From NCBI GenBank assembly GCA_934370915.1, contig CAKRNI010000048.1:1-14344 (forward strand): DNA of 14,344 nucleotides, in the 5' to 3' direction. The translations under genes and the position numbers were made by a program. This DNA comes from an uncultured Lachnospiraceae bacterium (GTDB lineage Bacteria > Bacillota > Clostridia > Lachnospirales > Lachnospiraceae). Positions 1 through 7,859 of the stretch are shown here, piece after piece (within the stretch, counting starts at the first letter, position 1; each line of letters opens with the position of its first letter). The notes beneath the pieces were generated by a model. That model did not search any database. It was not told where the DNA came from and saw only the letters and a program-made list of their open reading frames with translations.

Positions 1-31
1 ATATCTTTTTTCTCTCAGTCTGCCAGCTCAC
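1..31 (-). CDS. Possible start of a further gene downstream of znuB (cut by window edge)
   Basis: A GTG at 29-31 opens a frame that runs off the left edge without a stop; the ten visible codons read VSWQTERKKI. A GGA five bases upstream is only a weak ribosome site. Zinc importer operons of Firmicutes often end with a Fur/Zur regulator gene, and the short peptide is not inconsistent with a Fur-type N-terminus, but ten residues cannot identify anything. The gap after znuB (about 52 bases) shows no terminator, which fits transcription continuing leftwards. Treat this as a hint only. Confidence 0.2.
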   Translation of the reverse strand, partial: MSWQTERKKI

Positions 32-83
32 TCGAATCCAGCCGCACCAGAACACATATCCGCTGAAATTCCGCTGTCCTTTT

Positions 84-902
84 TTATCTCGACTGCTTCA
101 CAAACTGTGCAATACTGAACACCCCGAACATCGCCAGGTTCACCACAACGACGCTTGCTCCCGCCGGAATCGAATACACATAGGAAAGAACGAGTCCGAT
201 AAAGAAGCACACCACCGACACAACGCCCGCGGAGACTACAACTCCGAGGAAGCTTTTGAACACCCGCATGGAGGTCAGTGCCGGGAAGATTACGAGGCTT
301 GAGATCAGCATGGCCCCCATCATCCTCATGCCGAGAACGATGGTGATCGCAGTCAGGACCGCGATCAGCAGGTTATAGGCAGAGACCCGCACACCTGTCG
401 CCTTTGCGAAGCTCTCATCAAATGTCACCGCAAAGACCTTGTTATAGCAGATCACAAACATGCCGAGGACCACCAGTGACAGCACCACGCTTAAGTACAT
501 GTCCTCGCGGCTCATGGCTAAGATGCTTCCGAACATGTAGCTGCTCACATCCGTCGTCATTCCCGTTGTCAGGGATGTGACGATGATGCCGATGGCGAGA
601 GATCCGGCGGAGATCATGGCGATCGCAGCATCACTCTTGATCTTTCCGTTTCCCGTGATTCGAAGAAGCAGGACCGCCGCAGCCGCCACCACCGGGATTG
701 ACACCGCGAGAGGCGCCCAGTTAAAGGCCACCGCGATGGAGAGTGCCCCGAAGGAAACATGGGACAGCCCGTCACCGATCATTGAATACCGTTTCAGTAC
801 AAGGCTCACGCCCAGAAGTGACGCGCAGAGCGAGATACAGATCCCGCCGATCATCGCCCGCACGAGAAACGGATAGGAAAACATTTCCTGTAAAAGTCCC
901 AT
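84..902 (-). CDS. znuB: Zinc-type ABC transporter permease (ZnuB family)
   Basis: Integral membrane subunit of the metal importer encoded with the next two genes; it forms the channel through which the cation (probably zinc, possibly manganese) passes into the cytoplasm. The 272-residue product is almost entirely hydrophobic, with about eight membrane segments. It has the ABC-3 family hallmarks: the early stretch with LKRYSMIGDGLSHVSFGAL (about residues 37-55) and the late cytoplasmic-loop region GMRMMGAMLISSLVIFPALT (about 190-210). Length is usual for the family. The start ATG follows the ATPase stop codon directly (TAA-ATG), and its ribosome site GGAGGTGAG lies inside the end of the ATPase gene, so the two are translated as a pair. 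No terminator is seen between its stop and the window edge. Confidence 0.93.
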   Translation of the reverse strand: MGLLQEMFSYPFLVRAMIGGICISLCASLLGVSLVLKRYSMIGDGLSHVSFGALSIAVAFNWAPLAVSIPVVAAAAVLLLRITGNGKIKSDAAIAMISAGSLAIGIIVTSLTTGMTTDVSSYMFGSILAMSREDMYLSVVLSLVVLGMFVICYNKVFAVTFDESFAKATGVRVSAYNLLIAVLTAITIVLGMRMMGAMLISSLVIFPALTSMRVFKSFLGVVVSAGVVSVVCFFIGLVLSYVYSIPAGASVVVVNLAMFGVFSIAQFVKQSR

Positions 903-1613
903 TTAGTTCTCACCTCCGAGGAATTCCCTTCCGAATTCCGATTTCTTATACTCTTCCACGGTTCCGTAAAACTGGACCGTCTGTTTCAACTGCAGGATCT
1001 TGTTGGCCTGTGTCACGATATTTCCGATATCGTGGGAGACCATGAGAACCGCCACCTTCTCATCCCTGTTTAAATGGCGGATCACGGTGTAGAAGTCCTG
1101 AGTGGATGCCGGATCGAGACCGGTAATCGGCTCGTCCAGAATCAGAAGTTTATCTGTAGCGCAGAGCGCCCTTGCGATCAGCGCGCGCTGCTTCTGTCCG
1201 CCGGAGAGATCCCGGTAGCAGCTCTTCCTGAGATCTGTGATCCCAAGCTTTTCCATGTTGGCCGCTGCGATCTTCCGCTCTTCCAGGGAATAAAACGGGC
1301 GGTTTCCCCTCTTTCCGAGACAGCCGGAAATTACAACCTCCTGGACTGTCGCCGGAAAGTCTTTCTGGGCCGGAGTCTGCTGCGGGAGATAACCGATCCC
1401 GGACCTTTTTAATTCATCCGCCAGCGTCAGGACACCGCCGGTAGGCTTTATCAGCCCCAGAAGCCCCTTCATCAGGGTGCTCTTTCCGGATCCGTTCTCA
1501 CCGACAATGCAGAGGTAATCTCCAGAAACGATCTCCATGGACACGTCCTTCACCACGTCATAGTTTTCATATCCAAAATCCACATGTTCACATTTTAATA
1601 ATGGCTGGTTCAT
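903..1613 (-). CDS. znuC: Zinc-type ABC transporter ATP-binding protein (ZnuC family)
   Basis: Cytoplasmic ATPase that powers the metal importer. The 236 residues carry a complete nucleotide-binding set: Walker A GENGSGKST (38-46), Q-loop at YLPQQ (75-79), signature LSGGQKQR (136-143), Walker B LLILDEP (156-162) and switch histidine in VSHD (H194). Length fits the family. The start ATG overlaps the end of znuA by four bases (ATGA), which implies translational coupling. The metal is assigned from the neighbouring binding protein, not from this subunit. Confidence 0.93.
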   Translation of the reverse strand: MNQPLLKCEHVDFGYENYDVVKDVSMEIVSGDYLCIVGENGSGKSTLMKGLLGLIKPTGGVLTLADELKRSGIGYLPQQTPAQKDFPATVQEVVISGCLGKRGNRPFYSLEERKIAAANMEKLGITDLRKSCYRDLSGGQKQRALIARALCATDKLLILDEPITGLDPASTQDFYTVIRHLNRDEKVAVLMVSHDIGNIVTQANKILQLKQTVQFYGTVEEYKKSEFGREFLGGEN

Positions 1614-2809
1614 CGATAAAGTCCTTCCCGTAAATTGACAACATTCTGTTCCATCAGCTCCAGATAGGTGACGCCGTTATCAAACTCTCTTCTCGTCACG
1701 TTGTGGCAGGAGTGGAATAACAGCGGTTTCGCACCGGTCTCCTCGCTGATGATCTCCGCCACCCGGTGGCTGGAAAGTTCCAGATAGTAGACCGCCGGGA
1801 TCTGTTCCTCCCGCACCTTGTCGATCAGATAGGCGATGGTTTTGGCACTTGGCTCCGTGTCGGAGGAGCAGCCGGAGAACGCCGCCCGGTAGCGGAGTCC
1901 GTAGGTGTCCGCAAAGTAGCGGAGCGGAAACTTGTCCGCCATGACAATGAGGTCCAAGTCCGCGCCGTTTACCACATCGCGGAATTCCTGGTCAAGGTTT
2001 TTGAGCTTTCCAATATAATCCTCAGCGTTTGCCGCAAACGTATCCGAATCCGCCGGATCCATCTCCTTAAGCGTATCCGCGATCACCTGGGTGATTTTCA
2101 TGGCATTCACCGGGGAGGTCCAGATGTGCTCATCGTACTCGATCTCGTAAGCCGCATCATCGTCGTGGTTGTGATCTTCGGCTGCGTGATCGTGCCCATC
2201 ATCCGTGTGCTTCTGAGTTTCCGCAGAGTGATCGTGCTCATCATCCGTGTGATCATGATCCTCTGCGGCATGATCATGATCTTCGTCATCTGCATGGAAC
2301 GCCTCGTCATGGTCATGATCCTCATGGGTATCGTCCGCAGCTGCATGGCTGTGATCGTGGTGATGTTCCTCACCGCTATCTTCCATACCTTCCACGACTT
2401 CCTCCTCCACGATATCCACATAGTCCATCATCGTGATCACCTTGAGGCTCTCGGAATCCAGCGATGATACGACCTGACTCACCCACTGCTCCATGGCACC
2501 CCCATTGCAGATCAGAAGATCCGCGTTCTGGATCAGGCGGATATCCGCCGGCGTCGGCTCGAAGGAGTGGCTGTCCTGCCCCGCCGGGATCACCATGGAA
2601 AGGTTTACCTTATCTCCTGCGATCTGTCTTGTGAAATCATAGTATGGAAACAGGGTCGTTACAACCTTCAGTTTCCCATTTTCCGAAGCTTCCACATCTC
2701 CGTGTGTGTCCCCTGTGAGAGAACAGCCCGTCAACGAACCAAAAAGAAACATCGCTGCGATGAGCCATGCTTCTATCTGTTTTCCTCTTGTTTTTCTAAA
2801 ATCTTTCAA
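1610..2809 (-). CDS. znuA: Zinc-type ABC transporter substrate-binding lipoprotein (ZnuA/AdcA-like) with long His-rich loop
   Basis: Extracellular lipid-anchored receptor that captures the metal and hands it to ZnuB. I place the start at TTG 2809 (399 residues): an upstream in-frame ATG at 2863 has no ribosome site, whereas TTG 2809 has GGAGG (2817-2821) at seven bases. The TTG start puts a standard lipoprotein signal first: basic N-terminus, hydrophobic stretch, then LTGC with lipidated Cys29. Cluster A-I (TroA-like) features follow: KVVTTLFPYYDF, a conserved His in GQDSHSFEPTP (H81), DEHIWTSP (H228) and the C-terminal HSCHNV. Residues 149-215 form a His/Asp/Glu-rich loop with 20 histidines, typical of zinc-binding members. 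At the usual third-histidine site the sequence reads ADKFPLRYFADTYGL, as I recall from Firmicutes relatives. Manganese is possible but the His loop favours zinc. Confidence 0.92.
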   Translation of the reverse strand: MKDFRKTRGKQIEAWLIAAMFLFGSLTGCSLTGDTHGDVEASENGKLKVVTTLFPYYDFTRQIAGDKVNLSMVIPAGQDSHSFEPTPADIRLIQNADLLICNGGAMEQWVSQVVSSLDSESLKVITMMDYVDIVEEEVVEGMEDSGEEHHHDHSHAAADDTHEDHDHDEAFHADDEDHDHAAEDHDHTDDEHDHSAETQKHTDDGHDHAAEDHNHDDDAAYEIEYDEHIWTSPVNAMKITQVIADTLKEMDPADSDTFAANAEDYIGKLKNLDQEFRDVVNGADLDLIVMADKFPLRYFADTYGLRYRAAFSGCSSDTEPSAKTIAYLIDKVREEQIPAVYYLELSSHRVAEIISEETGAKPLLFHSCHNVTRREFDNGVTYLELMEQNVVNLREGLYR

Positions 2810-2816
2810 TCCATTT

Positions 2817-2821
2817 CCTCC
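2817..2821 (-). promoter_or_regulatory. Ribosome binding site fixing a TTG start for znuA
   Basis: GGAGG on the minus strand, seven bases before TTG 2809. It decides the start in favour of TTG rather than the upstream ATG at 2863. Confidence 0.8.
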
Positions 2822-2843
2822 GGTATCTAACGTGCAGACTGAT

Positions 2844-2873
2844 ATTCTAAGCATAGCCCGCACAAGGTCCGAA
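2844..2873 (-). promoter_or_regulatory. Weak candidate promoter for the znu operon
   Basis: A -10-like TAGAAT (2844-2849) with an 18-base gap to a poor -35-like TTCGGA (2868-2873), inside the 139-base gap between the HAD gene and znuA. I see no clear Zur/Fur palindrome and no terminator in this gap, so read-through from the HAD gene is also possible. Confidence 0.3.
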
Positions 2874-2948
2874 TTTTCATGTTACTGTCTTTTATTTTTT
2901 ATGACCCATTGATCAGCCATGCCGTATCTACACAGGTCCGCCAAACAG

Positions 2949-3608
2949 CTATCTTTCAATCTCAGTTAAGATATCCAACGGTTTCTCCAACAGAAACTCC
3001 GGATGGAACGCCGCAAGCTCCTCCCGGCCCCGGAATCCCCAGAGAACTCCCACCGTCGTCATCTTCGCGTTCTTCCCGGTCTTCATATCCGTATTCGTAT
3101 CCCCGAAATACAGACACTCGGACGGATCCGCGCCGCAGATCCTGGCCGCTTTTAACGCTCCGGACGGATCCGGCTTCTTCGGAACGCCTTCCTGCTCCCC
3201 GATCACCGTATCGAAATATCCTGCTCCGAATACATACTCCACGGTCTTTTTCGCCTGTGCGTCCGGTTTGTTGGATACAACAGCGATCTTTAAGCCCAGC
3301 TCTTTTGCCTTTGCGGTGAGCTTCAGGATCCCATCGTAGGGATGCATCTCATAATTGCAGTATTTCCCGAAAATTTCCATATATACAGGAAGGATCGCCT
3401 CATAATGCGCCTCATCCGTATCCCCGCAGGCCGCAAGGGATCGTCTCATCTGCATCTTATATCCGTCGCCGACGATGGTCATCATCTGCTTCTCCGTCAA
3501 AGGACCGAGACCAAATTTCTCCAGAGAAAGGTTCGTGCAGTAGGTCAACGCATGGATCGAATTTATCAGCGTTCCGTCCAGGTCAAAGATCAGACACTTA
3601 TATTTCAT
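2949..3608 (-). CDS. HAD-family phosphatase (phosphoglycolate phosphatase/Gph-like)
   Basis: Cytoplasmic phosphohydrolase of the HAD IA subfamily; the substrate cannot be told from sequence (phosphoglycolate, pyrophosphate or a sugar phosphate are the usual options). I choose ATG 3608 (219 residues) because GGAGG lies five bases upstream and the product then begins directly with the catalytic motif; a longer frame from 3653 has no ribosome site. Motif I is DLDGTL with nucleophile Asp9 and acid/base Asp11, motif II is VVSNKP, motif III is the lysine in KKPDPSGA, and motif IV is YFGDTNTDM. The helical cap domain lies between motifs I and II. It has its own promoter, so it may be functionally unrelated to the downstream znu genes. 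Confidence 0.9.
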   Translation of the reverse strand: MKYKCLIFDLDGTLINSIHALTYCTNLSLEKFGLGPLTEKQMMTIVGDGYKMQMRRSLAACGDTDEAHYEAILPVYMEIFGKYCNYEMHPYDGILKLTAKAKELGLKIAVVSNKPDAQAKKTVEYVFGAGYFDTVIGEQEGVPKKPDPSGALKAARICGADPSECLYFGDTNTDMKTGKNAKMTTVGVLWGFRGREELAAFHPEFLLEKPLDILTEIER

Positions 3609-3655
3609 ATCTGCCTCCGTCAAAGCAAGCATAAATATTAAAAACTGTGCCACTC

Positions 3656-3684
3656 ATTTTATCACACTCAAAAAAAAATGACAA
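3656..3684 (-). promoter_or_regulatory. Promoter of the HAD phosphatase gene
   Basis: Minus strand TTGTCA (3679-3684), 17-base spacer, TAAAAT (3656-3661), with an extended -10 TG one base upstream of the hexamer. It gives a leader of about 40 bases before the GGAGG. Confidence 0.7.
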
Positions 3685-3690
3685 TACTTT

Positions 3691-3704
3691 TCTGTACATA
3701 CAGA
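3691..3704. promoter_or_regulatory. Inverted repeat, possible operator
   Basis: TCTGTA-CA-TACAGA, six-base arms around two bases, seven bases upstream of the -35 box of the HAD promoter. The position suits a regulator site, but no binding family can be named. Confidence 0.3.
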
Positions 3705-3786
3705 CCCATCAAATATTCCCCGGTCTTTCATTCCTGATAGTTTTACCGTTTTGCCATATTTTTCCCAAAATTCCATAGAAATTTTA

Positions 3787-3815
3787 TTGACTCTTTTCCA
3801 TTTCCATATTAGGAT
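3787..3815 (+). promoter_or_regulatory. Promoter of the secreted repeat protein gene
   Basis: TTGACT (3787-3792), 17-base spacer, TAGGAT (3810-3815). Transcription would begin near 3822 and leave a leader of about 75 bases before the ATG. The flanking DNA is AT-rich. Confidence 0.6.
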
Positions 3816-3896
3816 ATATCTATATAAAAAGGACAGATCTGCATATATTTTATGTGTATGTTTGTACTAAAAACGAAATCCCAGGAGGCACGTTTT

Positions 3897-4379
3897 ATGA
3901 AAAAAATTTGTATCGCAGCTCTCGCTGCAACACTGGCTCTCGGAACCATGATCACAGCACAGGCTGCTGAAACAACAGACGAAACAACAGTTTCTGCCAA
4001 GTATCAGCGCAGCACAAACGGCGGACGCCGCCGCGGCTTAAAATCTCCGGCAGGCGGTGCCTGGGAGAAGCTCTCTGACGGTACATACAAATATCACTTT
4101 GCGGAAGGTCTCGAAGCTACCGATTACTGGCTGGAGATCGACGGAACCTGGTACTATTTCGGTCATGACAACATCATGCAGACCGGCTGGATCAAGGACG
4201 ACGGCAACTGGTACTACATGGATCTTAAGACAGGTGCCCTCTTCACCGGATGGCACGAGATCAACGGCAACTGGTACTACTTCCACGAGGAAGGCGACGG
4301 ATTCAAGGGCACTCTCATGGTAGACTGCGTGACTCCGGACGGATACACCGTTGATATGAACGGCGCACTTGTAGAATAA
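3897..4379 (+). CDS. Small secreted protein with cell-wall (choline-binding type) repeats
   Basis: A 160-residue exported protein that probably sits on the cell surface by binding teichoic-acid choline or a similar wall polymer; it has no enzymatic domain. The start ATG 3897 has AGGAGG eight bases upstream. Residues 1-23 are a clear signal peptide (basic start, Ala/Leu core, AQA cleavage site). Residues 24-55 form a linker rich in Thr, then Arg/Gly. From about residue 75 there are three aromatic repeats: GTWYYFGHDNIMQTGW (83-98), GNWYYMDLKTGALFTGW (103-119) and GNWYYFHEEGDGFKGTL (124-140), which match the PF01473 cell-wall-binding repeat. The tail after residue 141 departs from the repeat and has the only mature cysteine (C144). 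It is monocistronic, with its own promoter and a strong terminator. Function beyond wall attachment is unknown. Confidence 0.85.
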   Translation: MKKICIAALAATLALGTMITAQAAETTDETTVSAKYQRSTNGGRRRGLKSPAGGAWEKLSDGTYKYHFAEGLEATDYWLEIDGTWYYFGHDNIMQTGWIKDDGNWYYMDLKTGALFTGWHEINGNWYYFHEEGDGFKGTLMVDCVTPDGYTVDMNGALVE

Positions 4380-4403
4380 TTATACAGGAACTCATCTGAA
4401 TAT

Positions 4404-4447
4404 AAAACTCCCCGCAGGATCACACTCCATGTCCTGCGGGGAGTTTT
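4404..4447. terminator. Bidirectional intrinsic terminator between convergent genes
   Basis: A 16-pair perfect hairpin: arm 4404-4419 (AAAACTCCCCGCAGGA) pairs with 4432-4447, with a 12-base loop. Terminal As and Ts provide a U-tract in both directions. It ends the repeat-protein gene (plus) and the MacB-type export operon (minus, stop at 4451). Confidence 0.95.
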
Positions 4448-4450
4448 TCT

Positions 4451-5662
4451 TTATTCATACCTCAGCGCGTCGATCGGATCTGCCTTTGCAGCTTTCGATG
4501 CCGGATAGATTCCAAAGAAAATTCCGACCACTGCGGAAAAGGATACCGCAAGAATAATGATCCCCGGCTTGATCACCACGGGAAGTCCAAGCACCGCACC
4601 GCCCGCTGTCACGAGACTCACGGCGAGCAGAACTCCGATGATTCCGCCCAGTGCGGACAGGATCGCGGACTCTGTGAGAAACTGGATCAGGACATCCCTG
4701 GTTCTCGCGCCGAGCGCCTTTCTGATACCAATCTCGCGGGTCCTCTCTGTGACGGATACCAGCATAATATTCATGATTCCGATACCACCGACGAGCAGGG
4801 AGATCGCGGCGATTCCGCCGACAGCCATGGAAAGTCCGCCCATGAGGCTGTCGATGCTTCCCATCTCGTCCGCTACCGTGCTCGTATAGAAATCGTCAGC
4901 CTTCCTGTCCTTTAATTTTCCCAAATATGCCGTCAGCCTGGACATGAAATCCACCATGTCTGTTCCGTCCTTCGCGTAGAGACGGCAATAAAAGAACTGA
5001 TCATTTGGCCACGTGAGCAGTGTGTACGGGATATATGCGGATCCTGTGTCACCGGAACCGCCCATCAGGAGCTTCTGAAAGGCGCTCATCTCCTTTTTAT
5101 AGACGCCAACTACTGTGTAGATGTCCGTATCCCCGTAGACCGTTGTCCGGAATGTCTTTCCGACCGCGTTCTCCGTCCCGAAAAGCTTTCCGGCACTCTC
5201 TGCCTCCATCACCACATTTTTCTTCCGTCCAAGGATATCCCCCTCGTTTAAATAACGTCCGGAGACCATGGTCACCGGCTGCACATCGTTATAGCCCCAG
5301 TCGATCCCCTGAAGATCGAATTTCATATTCGTCCGTCCTGCAAGTACATTCGCGTTCGTGCTGGCATAGCTGTCGATGTAGGCGATCTCATCCCCGAAAA
5401 CCTCACGGATCTTATCCAGCTCATCCAGAGTAAAATAATCGCTGTCCCGCACATCCTCTACATTGTATCCGATGGACACCACAGCCTGAGTTGCCCCGGC
5501 ATCCTTATAGAGGTCGGAAAACAGGCTGCGCATGGTATCACCGATGGAGACGATCGAGATCACAGAGCCAATTCCGATGATAATGCCCAGCATTGTCAGA
5601 AAAGACCGCATTTTGTTGGCCCGGATGGCATGGAAGGCCATGATCATATTTTCACCTAACAT
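4451..5662 (-). CDS. MacB/FtsX-type ABC transporter permease
   Basis: Membrane subunit of a three-part exporter encoded with the next two genes. In this family the protein transmits ATP-driven movement to an extracellular domain (mechanotransmission) to expel peptides, antibiotics or lipoproteins; the cargo here is unknown. The 403 residues show the usual plan: a first membrane helix at about 19-41 (the LTMLGIIIGIGSVISI signature), a large extracellular MacB_PCD domain to about residue 270, then three membrane helices with the FtsX motif GIMNIMLVSVTERTREIGIRKALGA, ending DPIDALRYE. Everything expected is present. Its start overlaps the ATPase gene by seven bases, and the operon ends at the hairpin just past its stop. 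Confidence 0.92.
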   Translation of the reverse strand: MLGENMIMAFHAIRANKMRSFLTMLGIIIGIGSVISIVSIGDTMRSLFSDLYKDAGATQAVVSIGYNVEDVRDSDYFTLDELDKIREVFGDEIAYIDSYASTNANVLAGRTNMKFDLQGIDWGYNDVQPVTMVSGRYLNEGDILGRKKNVVMEAESAGKLFGTENAVGKTFRTTVYGDTDIYTVVGVYKKEMSAFQKLLMGGSGDTGSAYIPYTLLTWPNDQFFYCRLYAKDGTDMVDFMSRLTAYLGKLKDRKADDFYTSTVADEMGSIDSLMGGLSMAVGGIAAISLLVGGIGIMNIMLVSVTERTREIGIRKALGARTRDVLIQFLTESAILSALGGIIGVLLAVSLVTAGGAVLGLPVVIKPGIIILAVSFSAVVGIFFGIYPASKAAKADPIDALRYE

Positions 5663-6480
5663 CTGACCACCCCGCTCTCTGTTCCGGCTGCTTTGCCAAA
5701 GTGTCTGTAAAGGCCCTTCATGTGAATCCTGCCGCTTCCTTTTGTCGGATTTTCGTTGATTTCATCCTTTATGATCTGACCATCCGAGAAGTGGATGATC
5801 CGGTCTGTGAAGGCCGCGATGTTTTCTTCGTGGGTGACAACGATCACCGTGGCTCCCGCCTTGTGGAGCTCCGAGAATATCTCCATGATCTCGATGGAGG
5901 CCGCTGTGTCAAGGTTTCCGGTCGGTTCATCTGCAAGGATCAGCGGCGGCTCGTTCGCCAGGGCTCTCGCAATAGCTACGCGCTGTCTCTGTCCGCCGGA
6001 CATCTCATTCGGCATATGACCTGCGCGTTCCGCAAGTCCCACACAGTCTAAAAGCTCCATGGCCCGCTCTGTCCGTTTTTTCCTGGGGATTCTCGCGTAA
6101 GTCATGGGAAGTTCTACATTTTTCAGCGCAGATGTCCGGGAGATCAGGTTGAAAGACTGGAACACAAAACCTATTTTCTTATTTCTCACTGCCGAGAGCT
6201 CGTCCGGAGACAGGGCTGCCGTGTCGATTCCGTCGAGGTAATAATGCCCCAATGACGGACGGTCCAGACAGCCTAAGATATTCATCAGCGTAGATTTTCC
6301 GGAACCGGAATGTCCCATGACCGCAACGAATTCGCCGCGGCGGATCGTCAGGTCGATCTTTTTTAAACCGAGGACACGGATTGCTCCGGTATCGTAGATC
6401 TTTACGAGGTTTTCCAGCCGAATCAGCTCATCGGTCACGTTTTCTGTCAAATAGCGGAACTCTGTCATTTTCTTAAACAT
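5656..6480 (-). CDS. MacB/LolD-type ABC transporter ATP-binding protein
   Basis: Cytoplasmic ATPase of the exporter. The 274 residues carry Walker A GHSGSGKST (56-64), Q-loop FVFQSFNL (Gln108), signature MSGGQRQR (160-167), Walker B LILADEPTGNLD (180-191) and switch His in VVTHEE; these are the standard MacB/LolD features. A tail of about 35 residues past the core ends in GVVRC, a little longer than most relatives. The start ATG follows the fusion-protein stop by three bases, with a GGGGGA ribosome site. Closest functional analogues are YknY of Bacillus and MacB ATPase domains. Confidence 0.93.
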   Translation of the reverse strand: MFKKMTEFRYLTENVTDELIRLENLVKIYDTGAIRVLGLKKIDLTIRRGEFVAVMGHSGSGKSTLMNILGCLDRPSLGHYYLDGIDTAALSPDELSAVRNKKIGFVFQSFNLISRTSALKNVELPMTYARIPRKKRTERAMELLDCVGLAERAGHMPNEMSGGQRQRVAIARALANEPPLILADEPTGNLDTAASIEIMEIFSELHKAGATVIVVTHEENIAAFTDRIIHFSDGQIIKDEINENPTKGSGRIHMKGLYRHFGKAAGTESGVVRC

Positions 6481-6483
6481 AGG

Positions 6484-7797
6484 CTATTCCCCCTGTCCGA
6501 TGGACGAGGTGACTGCCATTCCTTCTGGGTACTGCTCTCCCGGGGACGCGATGAGAACGGAGGTTTCGTCGAGAGTATTGCCGTCTGCCGGAATGATCTC
6601 CATATCCACATCTCCTTCCACACCGATATCTACCGGAATCCAGGAGACAGTTCCGTCCGTGATCTCCTGAACATAGTTATTTCCGTCTTTTTCAAACACT
6701 GCAGAGACAGGCACTGTGATGGCATCTTCTGACTCTTCTAAAATAATGGACGCCCGCGCCGTGATCCCGGCGATAAGCTTTGTGTTGTTGTCCGTGATCT
6801 GGATTTTCGTCGGGATCACCCGTTCGCTGGAACCGCCGCCCTTTTCTTCCCCGGTCGGGGAGATAGATGCGACTTTTCCGTAAACGGGTTCTCCATTCAG
6901 GATATCCGCGGTGATCTCGGCTTCCTGTCCAACTTCAACTTTTCCGATGGAATATTCGCTGACTTTGATCTCTAATTCCAGATTATCAAGGTTTTCGATC
7001 ACGAAGAGCGGGGCATCGTTTTCCATTTTATCCGCAAAACGGCCGACTTTTGTGTTGACGCGGACGACCGTGCCGTCGATAGGGGCTTTCAGGACGGTGT
7101 TCTCTAACTGTTCTTTGGCTTTTTCGTAATCGAATTTTGCTTTTTCAATCTGGAGCCGATAGGAATCATCCGCAACAGCGGATCCGTTTTTTACGGTATA
7201 GGCGTCTTTTTCCCGCTCCGCATCATGGAGACCGTTTTCGGCGGTCTCGAGGTCCACCAGTGGGACGCTGCCGCCGTCGTAGAGAGCTTTTGTGCGGTTG
7301 TAGTTGTTCTGGGCAGTCTTTAGATCCTGGAGAGCTTTGGCGTAGCCGTTTCTTGCCTCTTTATCTTTTTCTTTGCAGGTGCTGACTGCGAGGTCGTAAT
7401 CGTTTCTGGCGATGTCGGCTTCTTTTTTTGCATCAGAGTCGTCGAGGACAGCCAAGGTCTGGCCTTTGGTGACTTTATCGCCTTCTTTTACAGGGATCTC
7501 CAGGATCTCGGCATGAAGGTTTGATACTACGTCCACGCTGTCGGTTCCGGATACGGGTCCGGTGACTGTAAGGCGGTTCTGGATCGTTTTTCGTACCGGT
7601 TTCACGGTGTCCACCACCGAAACCATGTCTGTTCCGCCGGTGAAAAGTTTCATTCCCGCGATTCCGAGGATAACCAGAGCGGCAACAGCGACCATGATCT
7701 TCTTTTTATGGGGTTTCTTCTTCTTTTCTTTTCCGGTTAACAGGGCTTCCAGCTCTTTGTCAAATTCTTCCGGTGAAATTTTTTCTTCACTGCTCAT
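6484..7797 (-). CDS. HlyD/RND-type membrane fusion (periplasmic adaptor-like) protein
   Basis: Accessory subunit of the exporter; in Gram-positives such proteins (YknX-like) sit outside the membrane and gate or stabilise the ABC permease. The 437 residues begin with a charged cytoplasmic segment of about 33 residues (runs of Lys), then one membrane anchor at about 34-51. A split lipoyl-like (barrel-sandwich) domain follows, with halves around GDKVTKGQTLAVLDD and TVLKAPIDGTVVRVNTKVG, enclosing an Ala/Lys/Glu-rich coiled coil. A beta-barrel and membrane-proximal domain complete it. ATG 7797 has GGGAGG five bases upstream. It is first in the operon, ahead of the ATPase and permease. Confidence 0.9.
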   Translation of the reverse strand: MSSEEKISPEEFDKELEALLTGKEKKKKPHKKKIMVAVAALVILGIAGMKLFTGGTDMVSVVDTVKPVRKTIQNRLTVTGPVSGTDSVDVVSNLHAEILEIPVKEGDKVTKGQTLAVLDDSDAKKEADIARNDYDLAVSTCKEKDKEARNGYAKALQDLKTAQNNYNRTKALYDGGSVPLVDLETAENGLHDAEREKDAYTVKNGSAVADDSYRLQIEKAKFDYEKAKEQLENTVLKAPIDGTVVRVNTKVGRFADKMENDAPLFVIENLDNLELEIKVSEYSIGKVEVGQEAEITADILNGEPVYGKVASISPTGEEKGGGSSERVIPTKIQITDNNTKLIAGITARASIILEESEDAITVPVSAVFEKDGNNYVQEITDGTVSWIPVDIGVEGDVDMEIIPADGNTLDETSVLIASPGEQYPEGMAVTSSIGQGE

Positions 7798-7850
7798 ACT
7801 TTCCTCCCAGAGTTCTGTCTGTCAAATGTGTGTTTTTAACGCTGAAATTC

Positions 7851-7859
7851 AGTATAGCA
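7851..7859 (-). promoter_or_regulatory. Extended -10 promoter of the export operon
   Basis: Minus strand TG-C-TATACT (7851-7859). No good -35 hexamer stands 17 bases upstream, as is common for extended -10 promoters. Transcription would start about 47 bases before the fusion-protein ATG. Confidence 0.6.

Noticed and set aside
2166..2365. CRISPR-like or tandem DNA repeat
   Set aside because: The GATCATGATC-like units are irregular, in frame and explained by His-Asp codons in znuA.
1766..2467. A 233-codon plus-strand open frame opposite znuA
   Set aside because: It is the mirror of the His/Asp-rich repeats; the product is Ile/Val-rich nonsense with no ribosome site, and znuA itself is a clear family match.
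2822..2948. A Zur/Fur box ahead of znuA
   Set aside because: No convincing palindrome of the known Zur, MntR or AdcR types; only weak AT-rich stretches are present.
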